Position numbers and translations under genes: made by a program. The notes below the pieces were generated by a model that saw only the letters and a program-made list of their open reading frames with translations, had not been told where the DNA came from and searched no databases. Shown here piece after piece: positions 1 through 7,282 of a stretch of 19,987 nucleotides of DNA. The DNA is from an uncultured Victivallales bacterium. Lineage in GTDB: Bacteria; Verrucomicrobiota; Lentisphaeria; Oligosphaerales; JAFGRS01. Location of the stretch: positions 1 to 19,987 of the forward strand of contig CAILKC010000894.1 in assembly GCA_903834675.1 (NCBI GenBank), read 5' to 3'. Positions within the stretch are counted from its first letter, which is position 1. The number at the start of each line of letters is the position of its first letter.

Positions 1-204
1 CGGGCTGGGCGGCGTAACAACCCGTGATCTGTCTACCGTAGGTGGTTGCGCGAGAACACCCGCCGTCAGGCATGGCACAGGCGCCAAGCCCTAGCGGTGT
101 CGCGGTCGCCGTCGGCGACCTTGCCACACGCACTCCACGTGGCCGACGCGCGATATGGACTGCGTGCGGCAGAGGGCCGCGTCCGCGGCCCGTCGACGCC
201 GCTT

Positions 205-1395
205 TCACTGCCGGCGGTACGACGGCGGTCGTTTCTTGAAACCGCCCTGCGCGTCGGCGCTTCTCCGGCAGGTTCCGCCGACCTCCCGGCAGCAGTCGAC
301 GACGAAGCGCGTTTCTTCGAGGGTCCGATTCGGGTAAGCGGCCAGGCCGAGGATGAAGTGGTCCCACGGCGCCGCCTCGCGGATCATCTGCTGCAGGCTG
401 GCACGCACAGCGGCGCGGTCGGCCATGGGGCCGGCCAGTTGCTGGACGCCGGCCATGATGGTGATGCGTTCGCCGAGTGCTTTCCGCCCCGCGGCCACGG
501 TCACATTGCCGATCGGCGGGATGGTGAAGGCATGCACCGCATCCATGGTGGTGCGTCGGTACAAGGGCAAGAGGTCGCGAATCAGCCCGCACGAGTGGTG
601 GAAGTAGAACTTGCCAGCGGCGTGCGCGGCGGCGGCCCGGGCGTCGGTGAGCGCCAGATTGCAGGCTTCGAACATGGCCGGCGAGATGGCGGTGGTCGAG
701 GTATCGTCGACGCTGACCACCACGTCGACGTCGGACTGAACTCCAATCGCCAGGCGCTGCTGGTAGTTGCGCTCCATGACCGCGAAGCAGTCGCGCAAGG
801 CGGCGGGCGCATCGGCCCACAGGTAGGCCAGAACGGCCACTCCCGAGTAGACGCGGAACATCATGCCCAACGGCGTGCCGTCCATGGAACCCAGCAGCAG
901 GCCGTCGTCGCCAATGAGCTGCCGACGCTCCCGAGTGCGCCCCAGGGCATTGGGATCGGACTCGATGACCTCGTCGGCGAAGATCGCAGCCAGGGCCGCC
1001 AGGTCCTCCGGCCCCTTGACCAGGTGTTCGGTCCAGTTGCTGGAGACAGCGCCATTATCCTCGCGGCAGACTTGGATCACCTCGCGCAGGTCACCGGCGG
1101 GCGTGTGCCAGACCCGCGTGGTCACGACGCCCTCGGTGCGGCTCTCGACGGTGACCTGGCGCCGGGTGATGCGCATGGGCAGCCCGTACCAGTCCATGAT
1201 GTCCAGGCCGAGGTAGCGCGAGAGGGTGACGGTGGAGGTGTCGCCCCAGCGCACCTCGCCCAGCGCCGTCGCCAAAGCGGGGTCCATGCCGGTACGATTG
1301 GGCTGGTTGTAGGGGTCGCAATGGCCGGCGACGGGCAGCCACTCCGGCGTCTCGTGGCGCAGGATCTTCAGCAGGTTCTCTCGCGGTGTGGTCAT
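205..1395 (-). CDS. Uroporphyrinogen decarboxylase (URO-D) family protein, methyltransferase-like
   Basis: The 396-residue protein has the overall pattern of the URO-D superfamily, which includes HemE and the corrinoid-linked methyltransferases MtaA, MtbA and CmuA. The opening (TTPRENLLKILRHETPEWLP) is the usual N-terminus of the methyltransferase-like group. A His-His-Ser-Cys-Gly motif at residues 266-270 matches the His-x-Cys zinc-ligand pair of MtaA/CmuA, which argues against a haem-pathway HemE. The third zinc Cys of MtaA/MtbA, normally in a Gly-Cys-Gly segment near the C-terminus, is not evident; the aligned stretch reads GLAAYPN. The ATG at 1395 is chosen over a TTG 24 nt upstream because a GGGGA purine run lies about 10 nt before it. 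No corrinoid protein or MtaB-like partner lies nearby, so the substrate is unknown. The family call is firm; methyl transfer is inferred. Confidence 0.85.
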   Translation of the reverse strand: MTTPRENLLKILRHETPEWLPVAGHCDPYNQPNRTGMDPALATALGEVRWGDTSTVTLSRYLGLDIMDWYGLPMRITRRQVTVESRTEGVVTTRVWHTPAGDLREVIQVCREDNGAVSSNWTEHLVKGPEDLAALAAIFADEVIESDPNALGRTRERRQLIGDDGLLLGSMDGTPLGMMFRVYSGVAVLAYLWADAPAALRDCFAVMERNYQQRLAIGVQSDVDVVVSVDDTSTTAISPAMFEACNLALTDARAAAAHAAGKFYFHHSCGLIRDLLPLYRRTTMDAVHAFTIPPIGNVTVAAGRKALGERITIMAGVQQLAGPMADRAAVRASLQQMIREAAPWDHFILGLAAYPNRTLEETRFVVDCCREVGGTCRRSADAQGGFKKRPPSYRRQ

Positions 1396-1576
1396 GGGTC
1401 GAGTTCCCCGTTGGTTCAACGCCTCGTGGTGGCCAAGACCTTAGCTGGAGGACCGCGCCTCGCCACCCCACCCGAAGCTCGCCATCCGCCGGCAGCGCCC
1501 CGCGATCCGCTGGACTTGACAGAGTACGGTACGGCGTCGGCCAACGATCGCGGGATCGCGCCAGGAGATAGACTAC
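1396..1576. promoter_or_regulatory. Divergent intergenic region
   Basis: The 181 nt between two divergent start codons must hold both promoters. A perfect TTGACA hexamer lies at 1516-1521 on the + strand, but no good -10 box is found 16-18 nt downstream of it. I therefore do not call a specific promoter. Confidence 0.3.
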
Positions 1577-2023
1577 ATGGCGACGGGAATAGGCAAGTAC
1601 AAGCCCGCGGTGCCGAGGAATGTGCTGATCTTCCTGGCAGGGGCGGTTTGGGTGTGCGTTGGAACCATGCTCTTGGTCTTAGCCTTTACCTGGCTAGCGC
1701 AAGCCCCCAAGGTCCACCGCTATGCATTCCTTGGCGCCGGCTTCGTTCTGGCCATGGTGGCCCACCATTTCGCCTTCCTGGGAACCGTGGATAAGAATCT
1801 GGCGAGAATCCTGGCAACGGCTGACAAGAAGTGCGTTTTTTCCTTCATTCCGTGGCGGAGTTACCTGCTGATTATGGTCATGGTCACCCTGGGCTTCATC
1901 CTGCGGCATTCAGCGATCCCCAAGCCCTATCTGGCGGTGCTGTACTCGGGGATTGGCCTGGCTTTGATTCTGTCGAGCGTGAGGTACATGAGAGTGCTTT
2001 GTAGCACGCTGAGCAAACGGTAG
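1577..2023 (+). CDS. Small four-helix integral membrane protein, function unknown
   Basis: This 148-residue protein has four predicted membrane helices at about residues 16-38, 49-69, 94-112 and 117-136. The loop between helices 2 and 3 is basic (DKNLARILATADKK). From memory it resembles an unnamed family of small membrane proteins in Deltaproteobacteria and other anaerobes, recognisable by a Cys-Val-Phe-x-Phe motif before helix 3 and an Ile-Pro-Lys-Pro-Tyr-Leu-Ala motif before helix 4. Both are present, at residues 86-90 and 114-120. The start is well supported: AGGAGA at 1563-1568 lies 8 nt before the ATG. No biochemical role can be assigned. The coding assignment is secure because hydrophobic periodicity, ribosome binding site and frame all agree. 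Confidence 0.8.
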   Translation: MATGIGKYKPAVPRNVLIFLAGAVWVCVGTMLLVLAFTWLAQAPKVHRYAFLGAGFVLAMVAHHFAFLGTVDKNLARILATADKKCVFSFIPWRSYLLIMVMVTLGFILRHSAIPKPYLAVLYSGIGLALILSSVRYMRVLCSTLSKR

Positions 2024-2042
2024 TCGGCCTGGAGAACGCACG

Positions 2043-2159
2043 GTGAACGAGCTTCTGCACCTCACCCGTGGCGACGTCGTTGGCAGCGCCCTGGCACAGA
2101 GCGGCCTCGGCACCGCTTTGCCTGGGCCGGCTTCAGGCCAGGCCCGGATGCGCGCTTGA
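2043..2159 (+). CDS. Possible 38-residue small ORF
   Basis: A GTG codon at 2043 is preceded 8 nt upstream by GGAG (2031-2034) and opens a 38-codon frame ending at TGA 2157-2159. It sits in the 193-nt gap between the membrane protein and the UPF0178 gene, in the same direction as both. The product begins VNELLHLTRGDVVGSAL, has no membrane segment and resembles nothing I recognise. It may be a real small protein, a decayed gene start, or chance. Confidence 0.2.
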   Translation: MNELLHLTRGDVVGSALAQSGLGTALPGPASGQARMRA

Positions 2160-2216
2160 GCCGCAGCCTGGGCTGGCGGCCGGAACCGAATTCAGAGTAC
2201 TCGCGAGGGTCTTCGC

Positions 2217-2720
2217 TTGCTGCATATCTTCGTAGATGCCGATGCCTGCCCGGTCAAAGCGGAAGTGTACCGCGTGGCGAGCCGCTACCACCTCGAGGTC
2301 ACGGTGGTCGCCAACTCGCGGCTGCGAATTCCGCAGGAACCCGGGATTACGTTGGTCGTGGTGCGGCACGGTTTCGACGCCGCCGATGACTGGATTTCCA
2401 CACACGTGCATGCCGACGACATCGTCATCACCGCGGACATTCCCCTGGCGAGCCGTTGCCTGAAGGAAGGCGCTTGCGTGGTGAGCCCCACCGGCAAGCG
2501 GTTCACGGATCAGAACATTGGCCAGGCGGTCGCGACGCGGGACCTGCTGACAGAGCTGCGCGGTGCTGGACAGATCACCGGCGGACCCTCGCGGCTGGAG
2601 GAGCGCGACCGCTCGCGTTTCCTGCAACAGCTTGACGCCGTGATTCAAGCGCTCCGCGGCAAGAGTTCACGCGGGCAAATCCCCCAGGGTGAGCAGGGGC
2701 CGCCGGGAGCGACCGGGTAG
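2217..2720 (+). CDS. UPF0178 / YaiI-YqxD family protein (DUF188)
   Basis: This 167-residue protein carries the family signature at its N-terminus, FVDADACPVK (residues 5-14), followed by the strand EVTVVANS. A central ITADIPLASRCLKEGA segment and a following Ser-Pro-Thr-Gly-Lys motif (residues 90-94) match the COG1671 fold, which resembles the PIN/NYN nuclease-like Rossmann group with conserved acidic residues. Family members are about 150 residues; here a Gly/Pro/Gln-rich tail extends the C-terminus. Translation appears to begin at TTG 2217, because the conserved domain starts two codons later and no ATG or GTG lies closer. GAGG at 2205-2208 is a fitting ribosome binding site. The stop is 10 nt from the stop of the convergent gene. 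Family identity is near certain; the molecular function of the family is not established. Confidence 0.92.
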   Translation: MLHIFVDADACPVKAEVYRVASRYHLEVTVVANSRLRIPQEPGITLVVVRHGFDAADDWISTHVHADDIVITADIPLASRCLKEGACVVSPTGKRFTDQNIGQAVATRDLLTELRGAGQITGGPSRLEERDRSRFLQQLDAVIQALRGKSSRGQIPQGEQGPPGATG

Positions 2721-2730
2721 CGCCTGCCTC

Positions 2731-5700
2731 TCAGCGCACCGACACCTCGACCTCGGCAGTGCGGCCGCTGGCACGTTCGAGCAGGTGGACCCGCCAAGCG
2801 CCGGCCGGGCCGTTGGCAAGCACGGGCAGAGCGCTGTCGAGCACGCCGCGGTGGAACACGGTGTGGTGGGAGAAATCGCTGCGCGAGCCATCCGGATGGC
2901 GCCAGGTGAGGGTGGCGGGAATGAGCCCCGGCACGATGCGGCCCTGGACATCCAGCAGCGTGGCATGCACAGCGACCCGGCGACCGCGATGATCACCCCA
3001 CTCCACCGGCTCGAGTTGTGCCTGGAGCTCCAGCCTGCCGATGGTCTCCGGCAGCAGCACCAGCAGCCGCGCCCCACCTGGCGGCAGATCGAGGGCAACC
3101 CGGCTGGCGGCCCCCGCGGCGCTGAGGGGCACCGGCTGCTGCGTCAGCAGGTCGTAGGCGACCCGTCCCAGCGCGGCCTCGAAACGCACCAGGGCGTTGT
3201 GCGGCACCCCGGTCTCACGCACGGCGCCGAAATGCCCGTACAGTGGCCCGTGGACGCGCAGGTCGTTGACCACCCCCAGGTAGCAGGCCCCCTCGGCCTC
3301 GAGCAGATTCAGCCAGGTGAAGGGCGAGAGCGTGCGCGCTTCAGGCTTCACGGCCCGGTTGAAGACCTCGAGAAACGCGGGTTCCGCCAGGCCCTGCGGT
3401 CCGCCCGCCCGGAGCGGGCTCGCCGGAGCTTCCTCCATCTGTGGGTCGGCGGCGCTGCCCCTGGCCTTCGGCGCCATGGCCGTCTCGGACGGACGCGCGG
3501 TGGCCCCAGCCGCATCGGCCGGCCGCAGCACCTGTGCCCCCGGCAGCGCCACCCGGGTCTCGGGGTCGGTGACTACTACCCCCCCACGCGCGCTGAAGCG
3601 CCGCAGCGCCTCGACCGCAAGGCGCGGCAGGCAGACCGCGGCGCTGACGACGACGAGCTGGTAGGACGCCAGCGGGTCGGCGGCGGTCTCGAAATCCTCG
3701 TCGAGAAGCAGGTCGAAGGGTACTCCGGAACTCACCACGCAGGCCTCGAGCCAGGTCGTTCCCGGCCAGCGTACATCGCCGTAAAGCTGACTGGCGAACG
3801 AGCGCAGAATGGCCACCCGGCGCGGGCGGTTGCGCCAGGCGGGGATGAGCGCCCCCAGCGGCCCCACCTCGTCGCGGTGAAAACGACGGAAGGCCGCCAG
3901 CAGCTCCGGCGCCCACGGCAGTAGCTTGCGCCCCAGCTCGGGATTGGCATTCAGCACCCGCTTGGCCTCGTCCCAGGAGGGCTGCGCCGAGCCGAACAAC
4001 GCCTCCAGCTGAGCCTGAGTCTGCAGCCGGTGATAGGCGTTCTCGAAGTCGGCCCGGGGCACGACCTCGAAGTTCCAGTAGGTGAACAGACGGATAGGCT
4101 GCAGGGCACAGAGCCAGGCCGCCTCGCGAAACAGGTCCGCACTGGGAACCGCGTTGTAGGGCGCCGCGCCGCCGACTTTGAAGAGGAACTGCGGCATGCC
4201 CGAGGGCCGCAGGTCGGTGCCGCGCACCGCGGCATTCAGGCCCTCCTGGATCATGACGGCGCGCATGGGATCCTCGTAGTAGAACCACTCCTGGGCGATA
4301 CGGACCTGATCGAAAGCGCGGACGGACGGCCGCCGCAGAATGGGCTCCTGAAGGGTCAGCACATCCGGTCGCCGGGCCAGGACTTCCTCGCTCAGAGTCT
4401 GGTTGAGCCACGACTCGGTCGGGGCGCGTGGGCCGTGGAACCAGCGATGATAGGCATAGAGGGGGTCCGCCCGGTCCACGATGTGGTCCGCGGGCGGGGC
4501 GATGCCGGCCACCGCGGGCCGCAGACGGCCGAAGGGCAACTGGTGCGCGTCCGCATCTCCCTGCGGCGGCTGACGCCAGGCATCCAGGTCGACGTGGAAG
4601 GTCCGGCGTACCCAGAGCACGCTTTCGGGGGTGTAGTCGTGTGACCAGATCCACTGCATCTCGCTGTTGAAGGTCACCGCCCGCGCGGCCGGCACCCCGG
4701 CCAGCTTCTCGGCGTAGCGCGCCGCCTCGCGCCGCACCTGTTCCGCCATGTAGGGACTGCTGAAACGGGCCCGCCCGGGACGGTCATTCATGTCATGCAC
4801 CAGGTCCTCACCCTCGAGCGCCCGCGGATAGCCAAGATAGAGGTGATGCGGCGCCCAGCCGAGGCCCTGCCGCATGGTCTCCGCCAGGTCACCTCCGCCG
4901 CAGGTGAAACCGTAGCTGCGGTCGAAGGTCTGCCGCCAGGGCAACACCTGGAGGTTCTCGGCCGGCTCCGGCGCGGGGGTGATGTCCACCCGGCGATGGA
5001 AGCGTGCGAGTTCCCGCTCGCCGAGGTGAGCCGTCAACGTCAGCGGGTAGGTGCCCACCGCCAGATCGGCCAGGAAGCTGAACTCGATCAGGGCCGCCTC
5101 TCCGGACTCAACCCGCTTCAGGCGCCGGACCAGGGTCATGGCACTGCCGAGACGGAAGCTGACGTCCACCTCCCGCAGCTCCGCCGGCCCCCGGTTGCGC
5201 AGTTCGCAACGCCAGGGCTGCGGCGCCAGGCCGTGCGCGATGGTTTCGATGAAGCGCTGCGGCCGCAGGGTCACGGTCGGCGGGGGCAGCCCGGCGGCGG
5301 GGAGGTCCGTGCGGGCCAGGCGGAGGACCTCCGCGGCGGTGAGTTCCCGATCATAGAGCAGGACCTCGTCCAGCACGGCGTTGGCAGCGGCGTTGGGCCC
5401 GCCCGAGGCCAGGCGCACGGCGGTCGGGACGGCCGGGATCGTCAGGCCGTTGATCTCGCCCACCTTGGCGCCATTGAAGTACACCGCGGCGCGATCGCCG
5501 GCCCAGCTCACGGCCAGGTGCTGCCAGGCGTTGGCGGCGAGGGGTACCTCTGCCGACACCTCCGGCGGCGCTTCGCGGCGCTGACCGAGTTGCAGGCGGC
5601 GGTCGTCCAGCAGCGCCACCTGCAGATGGGGTTCCCAGCGGTTGCGCCCGGCCAGTTCAAACAGCGTGCGCCGTGCCTGCGGGCTGCCACGCAGGCGCAG

Positions 5701-6645
5701 CCACAGGGCCACCGAGCCGGTCTGGTCGACCAGACAGGGTCGCAGGTCGTCGACGGCGAGGGTCTCAGCCGCCCTCCAGGCCAGACCAGGCAGCCAGCTC
5801 GAGGCGCTGCCGGTGCCCGCGTAGGAGTACCCGCCGCGCATCTCCAGCATGAAGGCATCCAGCACCACGATCTGCCCGGCGCGCCGGGCGCTGACCCGGA
5901 GGGTCACGGGCGTCCGGGCCTGGGTGGCCGGGTCGCGAGTAAAGGTCCCGATCTCGGCGTTGAGCTGCAGGCGCCGCCAGTCGTCGGAGGCGGGCTGCTC
6001 CGCGCTTCCCAGCACCGCCCCCGAGGTGGCATCGAGGAGCTGTAACTGAACCCGGTCGTCCGCCGGGCTGTCGGGGTCGCCGCGCACAAACACCGAGGCG
6101 GTGTAACTGCCGTTCAGCACCGTCACCGGAGTCCGCATCTCGACGCCGCTACCGACCGCGGGGCAGGTGACGTGCAGCGCCGCCTTGCCCTCGAGGATGG
6201 GCTCGCGTCGGCCGCGCGCCTCGCCCTCCGTCGCCTGGATCACCCCGACCGCCGCGCCGCCAACGGCCACAAACGGCAGCACGGCCCCGCCGCGCGGGAT
6301 GACCTGTGCGGTCTCGGGTGGAAGCCCATTGCAGCCATCGTAGCGGAGCTCGGACTCGCAGCCAGGCTCGAGCAGGATACCCAGGCCGAAACGGCCCTCG
6401 GCAAAGCGCGGTTCGTTGACCGGCGTTGCCTGCAAGTCGTCGGTGAAGGCCAGGCTGTGCCGTTCGAAGTTGGCCTCCGACTCCTCGCCGACAGGGGTTA
6501 CGAGGCGCAGATCGCCATCGCAGGCAAGGTACCCGATCAGCCCGAGCCCAAGCGGGTCGTCGGCGGCGCTCAGCAGGCCCGGCAGCAGAACCGCGGCCAG
6601 CAACGCCACCAGGTGGCGGCGGATCATCGCAGCAGCTCGTCTCAT
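2731..6645 (-). CDS. Large secreted protein: LamG domain plus glycoside hydrolase-like region
   Basis: The 1304-residue product begins with a basic n-region, a hydrophobic core (LVALLAAVLLPGLL) and a likely cleavage near residue 27, so it is exported. Residues ~300-445 form a LamG/concanavalin-like jelly roll (WLRLRGS, WQHLAVSWAGDRAAVYFNG, LDEVLLYDREL), expected to bind carbohydrate. Residues ~450-555 look like an Ig-like linker. Residues ~565-900 resemble a glycoside-hydrolase barrel of the GH42/GH-A kind, with Glu at 662 (FNSEMQWIW) and 767 (LTLQEPIL) as candidate catalytic residues. Residues ~943-1040 alternate strand and helix like the glutamine-amidotransferase-like trimerisation domain of GH42 beta-galactosidases. 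A beta-rich C-terminus follows. The start ATG has an AAAGG box 6 nt upstream. Secretion and LamG are secure; hydrolase activity is inferred, and a non-catalytic relative is possible. Confidence 0.85.
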   Translation of the reverse strand: MRRAAAMIRRHLVALLAAVLLPGLLSAADDPLGLGLIGYLACDGDLRLVTPVGEESEANFERHSLAFTDDLQATPVNEPRFAEGRFGLGILLEPGCESELRYDGCNGLPPETAQVIPRGGAVLPFVAVGGAAVGVIQATEGEARGRREPILEGKAALHVTCPAVGSGVEMRTPVTVLNGSYTASVFVRGDPDSPADDRVQLQLLDATSGAVLGSAEQPASDDWRRLQLNAEIGTFTRDPATQARTPVTLRVSARRAGQIVVLDAFMLEMRGGYSYAGTGSASSWLPGLAWRAAETLAVDDLRPCLVDQTGSVALWLRLRGSPQARRTLFELAGRNRWEPHLQVALLDDRRLQLGQRREAPPEVSAEVPLAANAWQHLAVSWAGDRAAVYFNGAKVGEINGLTIPAVPTAVRLASGGPNAAANAVLDEVLLYDRELTAAEVLRLARTDLPAAGLPPPTVTLRPQRFIETIAHGLAPQPWRCELRNRGPAELREVDVSFRLGSAMTLVRRLKRVESGEAALIEFSFLADLAVGTYPLTLTAHLGERELARFHRRVDITPAPEPAENLQVLPWRQTFDRSYGFTCGGGDLAETMRQGLGWAPHHLYLGYPRALEGEDLVHDMNDRPGRARFSSPYMAEQVRREAARYAEKLAGVPAARAVTFNSEMQWIWSHDYTPESVLWVRRTFHVDLDAWRQPPQGDADAHQLPFGRLRPAVAGIAPPADHIVDRADPLYAYHRWFHGPRAPTESWLNQTLSEEVLARRPDVLTLQEPILRRPSVRAFDQVRIAQEWFYYEDPMRAVMIQEGLNAAVRGTDLRPSGMPQFLFKVGGAAPYNAVPSADLFREAAWLCALQPIRLFTYWNFEVVPRADFENAYHRLQTQAQLEALFGSAQPSWDEAKRVLNANPELGRKLLPWAPELLAAFRRFHRDEVGPLGALIPAWRNRPRRVAILRSFASQLYGDVRWPGTTWLEACVVSSGVPFDLLLDEDFETAADPLASYQLVVVSAAVCLPRLAVEALRRFSARGGVVVTDPETRVALPGAQVLRPADAAGATARPSETAMAPKARGSAADPQMEEAPASPLRAGGPQGLAEPAFLEVFNRAVKPEARTLSPFTWLNLLEAEGACYLGVVNDLRVHGPLYGHFGAVRETGVPHNALVRFEAALGRVAYDLLTQQPVPLSAAGAASRVALDLPPGGARLLVLLPETIGRLELQAQLEPVEWGDHRGRRVAVHATLLDVQGRIVPGLIPATLTWRHPDGSRSDFSHHTVFHRGVLDSALPVLANGPAGAWRVHLLERASGRTAEVEVSVR

Positions 6646-6708
6646 CGGCAGCCTTTCCCTAGAGGCTCTGGATTCCTATGGCCTGCCACCCAACTAACAC
6701 TGCGGGGG

Positions 6709-6927
6709 TCACCCGAGGCAGAGCCACAACCTGCGGCCAACGAGCCAGGGCAGTGGCGTTACGCTCTCAGCGAGCCCGGCGGCGGCCAGCATGGGGTTCT
6801 GCGCCCGCTTCAGGATCCGCACGGTGATGTCGCGCGGCTCTACGGTAACCTGAGCGGTGGCTTGTACCAAGTCGCGGAAGATCTGGTCGTTCACGGCGTA
6901 ATGCCAGTGAAGTTCGCCGCGGCGGGT
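6709..6927 (-). pseudogene. Probable C-terminal remnant of a transposase
   Basis: A 72-codon open stretch ends at TGA (6709-6711) and is closed upstream by stops at 6928-6933, so it has no complete N-terminus. Its sequence (LHWHYAVNDQIFRDLV, then VTVRILKRAQNPMLAAAGL, then PLPWLVGRRLWL) looks like the C-terminal segment of DDE-type transposases common in planctomycete-like genomes. The neighbouring transposase debris supports this reading. The family call is from memory and uncertain. Confidence 0.35.
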
Positions 6928-6988
6928 TCATTATGACGGTCAAGAGTAGCGTTTGCATAGAAGCTGTGTATTATTTGGTATAACAACA

Positions 6989-7081
6989 CGCTTCGTGAAC
7001 CTCGACCGGGACTCGCCGATGCTGCTGCCGGTGGATCTGCAGGGGCTGCGGTGGAGGCGTGCGTTCGAGATGCGCTTTTGA
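6989..7081 (+). pseudogene. N-terminal remnant of an IS1182-type transposase
   Basis: A 30-codon stretch reads RFVNLDRDSPMLLPVDLQ and then diverges to a TGA at 7079-7081. The first 18 residues closely match the N-terminus of IS1182-like DDE transposases (consensus like FVN-DR-TPMLLPPDL). The rest of the gene and its start codon are missing. The AT-rich segment just upstream (6933-6985) differs from its GC-rich surroundings and may belong to the former element. Confidence 0.45.
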
Positions 7082-7090
7082 GGCAGTGGG

Positions 7091-7262
7091 TCACGAACGC
7101 CAGGGGCTAAACCCCTGGCAAGAGGATCACGGACGCCACGGGCTGAACCCCTGGCAAGAGGTCACGGACGCCACGGGCTGAACCCCTGGCAAGAGGATCA
7201 CGGACGCCACGGGCTGAACCACTGGCAGAGGATCACAGACGCCACGGGCTTGCCCCGTGACA
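7091..7262 (+). repeat. Array of five REP-like palindromic repeats
   Basis: Five head-to-tail units of 35-36 bp begin at 7091, 7127, 7162, 7198 and 7233; the last is shorter. Each unit reads TCACGGACGC, a palindrome, then CAAGAGGA or a variant. Unit 1 has a perfect 8-bp stem, GCCAGGGG/CCCCTGGC (7099-7106/7112-7119), with a 5-nt loop. Units 2 and 3 have GCCACGGG opposite CCCCTGGC, one internal mismatch. Unit 4 has two mismatches. Unit 5 restores pairing with CACGGG/CCCGTG (7243-7248/7254-7259). The array ends 20 nt before the transposase start. This arrangement is typical of REP sequences next to a REP-associated tyrosine transposase. Confidence 0.85.
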
Positions 7263-7282
7263 TGCAGATGAGGGGGTGTCGG

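Noticed and set aside
1..204. tRNA or gene end at the left edge
   Set aside because: No cloverleaf, domain or convincing start was found; the stretch appears to be plain intergenic sequence or the edge of a gene I cannot identify.
1516..1545. Complete promoter built on TTGACA at 1516
   Set aside because: No acceptable -10 hexamer lies 15-19 nt downstream; the sequence there is GC-rich.
46..1794. A 582-codon + strand frame covering the start of the window
   Set aside because: It is antisense to the recognisable URO-D family gene and overlaps the membrane-protein gene. It has no domain pattern.
4795..6045. A 416-codon + strand frame within the LamG protein gene
   Set aside because: It is low-complexity, His/Gln/Arg-rich and antisense to the signal-peptide-bearing 1304-residue frame.
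6951..6984. Promoter with TATAAC at 6979-6984 ahead of the transposase remnant
   Set aside because: An extended -10-like TTGGTATAAC is visible, but the nearest -35-like TTGCAT is about 20 nt away and only a gene fragment follows.
7091..7262. CRISPR array
   Set aside because: Units are contiguous 35-36-bp copies without unique spacers, each contains its own palindrome, and no cas gene is present.
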